DNA of 64,000 nucleotides from Hemerocallis citrina (taxonomy: Eukaryota; Streptophyta; Magnoliopsida; Asparagales; Asphodelaceae): contig CM030363.1 in NCBI GenBank assembly GCA_017893485.1, forward strand, positions 110,975,073 to 111,039,072. The letters run 5' to 3'. The position numbers and the translations under genes are program-made. The notes under the pieces are model-generated. The model was not told the origin of the DNA. It was given only the letters and a program-made list of their open reading frames with translations, and made no database searches. Positions 59,111-64,000 of the stretch are shown here, piece by piece; the first letter of the stretch is position 1; each line of letters begins with the position of its first letter.

Positions 59111-59939
59111 AGAGTACACTGCCCTATTTTGGTCCACTATGAAATCTAAAAGCGAAATTGTTTGTTGTAGCAACCATGTAGTAAAAATCGGGATGCATGA
59201 AGTGCTACCTAGCTAGTAATACACACAAGACTGTGAGAACATAAGACTGATACTATTAGACTGAGACTGTTGGATTGATACTGTTATACTGTTACACTGA
59301 TATACTGAGATTACTGTTACTGGACACTGTTAGTTGCCATATGACACTGTTACTGACACATTTATTTGTACTATTAGTATACCATGCTAGTTGACTTTGT
59401 TTTACTGATTCATGCTAGTTATCACTGTTGATGCATTATTCCATGCTATTTGTTAGTTTTCCCATGTGCTTGTATCCTACATTATAAGTGGCACGTAACT
59501 TGCAATTGACGGGTACTTATTTTCTCTTTCCTTCTCCTGCAATTATTAATTGCAGATCAGGATGGTCAGCTGCCCGACGGTATTGATGAAATGAGATATT
59601 AGTCCTGGATTTCTTGTTTATTAGTATTATTATTATTGTTGTTTTGGAACAATTTATTTTGAGTACTTGAATATTTATTTTGTATTTGGGCGATGTGACC
59701 CAGGATATTTGACTTGTCCAGATTCTGATTTATTTGAGAATATTATATATTTTTTCAAGTAAATTCTGTTGGTTGTTAATTCCGTTATGCATGTGTGGTT
59801 GACTCTTTTACTTCCGACTCTGATTATTTTGTGAGATATTATAAAGATTCCTGAACAGCTTATGGATGATGAAAATCATTCGCTGGGCTTTTGTTGTGTA
59901 TCCGTATTCTGTATTCTTTTTGGAAAGCAGAGCGTGACA

Positions 59940-60092
59940 AAACTGCAACTGGATATCGAGGAGGCAAAGTCTGCAATCGAAAGTGCAGAAGGCAAATTGC
60001 AATCGGATGTCGTAGGAGTAATTCTACAACTTGAGTTCAAGGAGGCAAGCCTGCAATTGGATACCAACGAGGTGAACCTACACCAAGAGGAA
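59940..60092 (+). repeat. 27-bp tandem repeats in X interior, part 2
   Basis: Five to six further 27-bp units, then E-E-I and a short tail. With part 1 there are about eight units, giving repeated L-Q-x-D/E-x-x-x-x-x nonapeptides that stay in one frame. The open frame ends at 60137. No known protein is recognised; the frame could be a by-product of a minisatellite whose unit is a multiple of three. Confidence 0.75.
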
Positions 60093-60139
60093 ATTTTCTA
60101 CTTTGATAACCTCTACTTTATTTTCTATAATATTTAATT

Positions 60140-61269
60140 ACCACTATTTTATTTTTGTACTAGCTTATACTAATTTATAATATTTTACAACCTAGCATTA
60201 TATTATTTATACTGATTTCTATATCTATCTTACTTGTGTATTTACTACTTAATCTTAACTATCTTGCTGTCTTCTTCTCTATTTTGAATCTTTTCATGAG
60301 TACGTATTTCATACCACTTCATCGTATTTTATTTTGCTATTAACTTATCTGAGATTTGGTGGCTACTCACCTAACAAAATATATACATCTTATTAATTAT
60401 ACTTTTGTTTATAATTCATAATTTATTTCTATATAATTAGTTTTCGCATTATTTCAATAATATGTTGTTACTTTTACGACTCTAATGTCTTGTTTTACTC
60501 CTACAAACCATATATACTTTTCATATCATAATATTGGTTGTTTCGCCCTATATTTTTACTCCTATGTACGTACAAAATTGTGTATGTTGGTTTTTCTCGC
60601 TCTACTTGACAATTCGAAAGTATTTCGATGTATGCCTTCTATATCTTTAATTTTTAATCATATGTATAATTATTGTATCTACTTTACAACATATTGTATG
60701 ATGATAACTTGTTATACAAAATTATTGTATATTATCTATACTTTCAACTAAATTTCGTGCTCATGTATTTTCCAAACATTTTCTCTTAAAATTGCTAATT
60801 CAATTTTTGTTTTGTCATACAGTACTAATTCAGTTTGCGATTTTGCACTGCTTATTACTTTGAAAATTTTGACTACTACATCTACTTATAAATTATCTAT
60901 TGACAATGTTTCTCTTTACTGCATTGTTTTCTGAACTATTTCACAATTAATGGCTAAGTTTATTTTTTCTTTTATCTAAATGTTTTACCTAATATTATTT
61001 TGTGTATGAAAATTTCTCTCAATCTATCCTATCTTTTGTCACATTTCTTTCCTTATGCTATTTTCCTAGTTTTCTTATTCCGTTCTTATAAAAATTTGAT
61101 ACTCATAGTTTTCTTATATAGAGTTTGTCTTATTCTTCCACATTGCTTATTTTTATACTACATTAATTTTCTTAACGTTTGCAGTTTTCTATATAAAATA
61201 ATGATATTTTCTTTTATGTGTAAAAAATACAAATTTTACCCTAGTGAGTTCTGAGGACAGAACTGTTTT
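60140..61269 (+). other. AT-rich X interior, part 3
   Basis: About 1.1 kb of AT-rich sequence without a convincing gene. Open frames of 78-88 codons (60485-60751, 61000-61254) are F/Y/L/S-rich, as expected from T-rich DNA. It ends in GAGTTCTGAGGACAGAACT and the polypurine tract. Confidence 0.45.
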
Positions 61270-61282
61270 AAGGGCGGGAGAG
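61270..61282 (+). promoter_or_regulatory. Polypurine tract of element X
   Basis: AAGGGCGGGAGAG immediately before the 3' LTR. The preceding GAGGACAGAACTGTTTTAAG context is typical for this class of element and marks the LTR as a 3' LTR. Confidence 0.8.
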
Positions 61283-63195
61283 TATAACATCCCGCAAAAT
61301 TGAAAATGACAATTTAGCCATCGTGTTTACGCACGTGTATTTTGTACCGTTACGAGTAATATCCGTAACGTGTTCACTACGTATTTTGGATTCCGACAAA
61401 TTATGCATTTCCATTTTCTCAAAATTTATTTTATCCTATTTGAGTCAACTCAAATATAAATTTCAATCTCTGTATTTTTACGTGCTTTATACGTGTTATC
61501 GATGCACGTATCAATTACGTACATGTGATATTTTCTATGTATATAGATTATTTATTTAATGACGTACTCGAATTCATTTTATAAACGGAAATTCATTTTT
61601 CTCTTATTTTAATTAAAATATTTCTATACGTGCGGTGCACGTGTTTTCAATGTACGTATTGAGTACATTATTGAATGTGTGTATTAAATATATTTTTTCT
61701 TATGTTTTATTTTGATTATCTTTAATAATTTTCCATTGATAATTTCGAATTTTGAATTTTAATATTTTAAGTGCGACGCACGTATTTTCGGTGCACCTAT
61801 TTAAACGTATTCTTTTCAAAATGAAATTTTAAAGTGTGTGCGTGTATTTATTTTATTTGTGCATGAAAAACTGTAATTTTCAATTAAACTAATTTTATAT
61901 GCATCTTATATATTATATACATATGTTATGTTTTAAATTAAATAAATAATTAATTTTGTGAAGTGTACACAAAGCACGTGCACATAAACACGTGCAATGT
62001 GCACACTCAAAACAAGAGAGAAGGTGGCCGGCATGTTTTGGAGTGGAGGGAAAAATGAATGTTCTGAGTTTAGGAGTAGAGTTAGTGGGTGTATTAGTGG
62101 GGGTAGTTAATATAACTATCTCCTAAATTTCTTATATAATCACCAACTCATTCTCTCCTCCTTCCCCTTTTTCTTTCCTTCTCTGTTCATTTCCGAAACC
62201 CCCCATCCAGCCAAGTCTTTGTTTTCTCCACTCATTCCACCATTCAATACATATATAAAGCATGTAAGTGTATACATATATAAGTATATGAAAAGGAAAA
62301 TGAGATGAGTGCTTTCATCTTTCCTTCACTTCTTCTCGGCTGAAATCCACCAGCAAAGTCCCCCACTGTGCTTCTCCACTTACCACACACACACATACAT
62401 AATCATATTCTATCATATACATTTACATATATAATTATATATATGTACATATATGTAAGGAATGCCTCCCTGTTGCTCTACCAAAATGAGAAGGAAGGTG
62501 CTCACTAAGCTAGCAAAATGGAATGGAGTGTTTTCCTTGTGCACGGATTTCTAGAAGACAAATTGGAGCTTCTCTTGGAGTTTATTTCTAGGAGTTAAAT
62601 CTAGTACATCAATATTTTTTGGATAGGTGTTTCTTAAATCCTTTCTAAATTAGAAGTATGATGCATACTAGTTGATATATGGTCTAATTGTTAAATTTTG
62701 ATTAGTGTGGTAGATGTGAATTGCTTAATTTATTCTCTGAAATTTGTTATGATGCTTTACTAATATATTTGCATGCTAGAATACATGCAAATTGATGAAT
62801 TATGATTGTATGAAAAATTGATGCATGGTTGAATATTTCCTATTATAGTCGAAATAATGTAACATGTATGAAAATGGTTTTATAATACGATTATAGTAGA
62901 GAAAGTTTCTCATGAGTTTATTTTATGATTATAAAGAATTTTATGAAGAAGTTTTGACGAAAGACAATTTTCTATTTGTAAATTAATGAGTTCTTCAATG
63001 CAAGATTAAGATTTTGTTATATTGTCGGAAATAAATTTTTGTGAATTTAAATATACGCACTGTACTGTATTATTTTGATAGAAACACATTCTGAAAAAAG
63101 ATCTAGATTTTGACTGAGTACAAATAAATTGAAAAATTGAGCTAAAGGGAGAATTAAATACAGTGCAGTTTATACTTAATGAATTTATGTCTTTT

Positions 63196-63298
63196 CATAT
63201 CAGTTAGTTACTCTGGACTTATTGCTGTTTAGGTTCACTTTGGGTCTGTTACTGTTCATGAGCGAAGGCCTCGGTCTAGGTTTGAGTCTTATTAGAGA
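63196..63298 (+). other. tRNA-like module 1 in X 3' LTR
   Basis: TATCAGTTAGTTACTCTGG ... GGTTTGAGTCT; counterpart of 27251-27352. Confidence 0.45.
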
Positions 63299-63897
63299 CT
63301 CTGTTTTAATGAATTTTGATTTTAATTCAAATTACTTGAAGTATATATATAAATACATTTCGATCTCTCCTCTTATCAGTTAGTCACTCTGGCCAGTTGG
63401 TCTTCGGGTACGCTTTAGGTCGGTTACTGTTCACAGGTGGTGGGGGTTTGACTCTGGGATCGAATCTGATCCTTGCTACTATGTTTTCTTTTTTGATTTT
63501 TTTTGGTATTTTGAGTTTTTAAGTGAAATAAAAATTGGGAAAACCATTCTATTATTCTTCTAAATATATATGAATTTTATTTAGGGACTCTGTTTGAGTC
63601 TTGTTAGAGACTCTATTTTAATGAATTTTGATTTTAATTCAAATTACCAGAAGTATACATATAAATATTTTTGATCTCTCCTCTTATCAGTTAGTCACTC
63701 TGGCCAGTTGGTCTTCGGGTGCGCTTTAGGTCGGTTACTGTTCACAGGTGGGGGTTTGACTCTGGATCGAATCCGACCCTTGCCACTATGTTTTCTTTTT
63801 TGATTGTTTTTGGTATTTTGAGTTTTTAAGTGAAATAAAAATTGGGAAAAACATTCTATTATTCTTCTAAAATTGTTTATACTTTATAAAAATTATT
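63281..63897. repeat. Tandem duplication of about 309 bp in X 3' LTR
   Basis: The unit beginning TTTGAGTCTTATTAGAGACT at about 63281 starts again at about 63590. Each copy holds one complete tRNA-like module (63371-63479 and 63681-63786). The 5' LTR has a single copy at 27447-27553. Confidence 0.75.
63371..63786 (+). other. tRNA-like modules 2 and 3 in X 3' LTR
   Basis: Both begin CTTATCAGTTAGTCACTC and end with GATCGAATCTGATCCTTGC or GATCGAATCCGACCCTTGCC. They are near-identical duplicates; the B box has one or two changes from GGTTCGAATCC. Confidence 0.5.
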
Positions 63898-64000
63898 TCT
63901 ACAATATTTTGATATATTTTGTGAGAATTGAAATGGGATTTTACATTAAATAATGTTGAAGAACTCGATTTTATCGATTAAAATGTGACTCTAGTTTAAT

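Larger units (their letters stand above)
56638..59939 (+). mobile_element. Solo LTR D (B/C family)
   Basis: 3302-bp LTR, TGTAACCCCTG... to ...GAGCGTGACA, flanked by a perfect 5-bp TSD and without an internal region. It contains TATATATATAA (57070-57080), telobox (57098), CT-rich leader, donor-like GGCAAGTAAC (57533-57542), the conserved block (58954-58987) and TGTTAC-type repeats (59029-59110). Its first bases are closest to element C. Confidence 0.93.
61283..64000 (+). mobile_element. Element X, 3' LTR (runs off window)
   Basis: Starts TATAACATCCCGCAAAATT, with TG changed to TA. It matches 6290-6939 and then 25977-27960 of the 5' LTR without the A insertion, confirming the nesting model. 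Contains the G-box region (61975-62002) and three tRNA-like modules. Confidence 0.85.

Noticed and set aside
60485..61254. Small frames in the AT-rich X interior (also 61323-61559 at the start of the X 3' LTR)
   Set aside because: Rich in F, Y, L, S, I and C, as produced by T-rich DNA; no motif, and the last overlaps LTR sequence that is not open in the 5' LTR copy.

Overview
This window is plant nuclear heterochromatin: a stack of nested transposable elements. I recognise no host protein gene, no rRNA or tRNA gene and no CRISPR array. The evidence is long (about 3-3.5 kb) LTRs, initiator-tRNA-Met-type primer binding sites, Ty3/gypsy pol with a C-terminal chromodomain (Tekay/Del-like chromovirus architecture), a plant-type Helitron with spliceosomal introns, and telobox-like promoter motifs. 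The species cannot be named from the sequence.

Layout. (1) 1-3999: 5' part of a minus-strand Helitron, whose 5' terminus is at 3999 and whose Rep/helicase gene (five exons seen) runs off the left edge. (2) 4000-6002: the 3' part of an LTR (E), split by the Helitron. It is followed at 6003-6289 by a broken gag zinc-knuckle remnant (F). (3) 6290 to beyond 64000: one large, apparently non-autonomous LTR element (X). Its 5' LTR starts at 6290 and its 3' LTR at 61283. Its own interior is only about 2.5 kb and carries an array of 27-bp repeats. X has been split by four insertions: A (6940-25971, minus, TSD atata), B (28361-39914, plus, TSD gtcag/gtcat), C (40922-55989, minus, TSD atact) and the solo LTR D (56638-59939, plus, TSD aaact). 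C is itself split by a solo LTR G (44975-48152, TSD cctga).

A is an LTR-internal-LTR-internal-LTR array with a single TSD, as expected from unequal recombination. B and C are full-length but decayed. The internal regions of A1, A2, B and C are co-linear: PBS, gag with zinc knuckles, protease, RT, RNase H, integrase, chromodomain, polypurine tract. All are pseudogenes, with stops, frameshifts or lost catalytic residues.

The most interesting pattern is that all four internal regions carry two intron-like GT-AG segments at identical places, one inside gag (76-82 bp) and one at the gag/protease junction (153-159 bp). Removing them rejoins the coding domains in phase, apart from indels in decayed copies. 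A conserved splice-donor-like motif downstream of the LTR TATA box and a strong acceptor immediately before the gag start suggest a third, about 2.4-2.6 kb leader intron that would remove the PBS. Together these suggest a chromovirus lineage that makes spliced mRNA from an unspliced genomic transcript. Second, the LTRs of X and G contain tandem tRNA-like modules with A-box and B-box (Pol III promoter) motifs. Third, the Helitron gene has two short symmetric phase-1 exons that look duplicated from one another.
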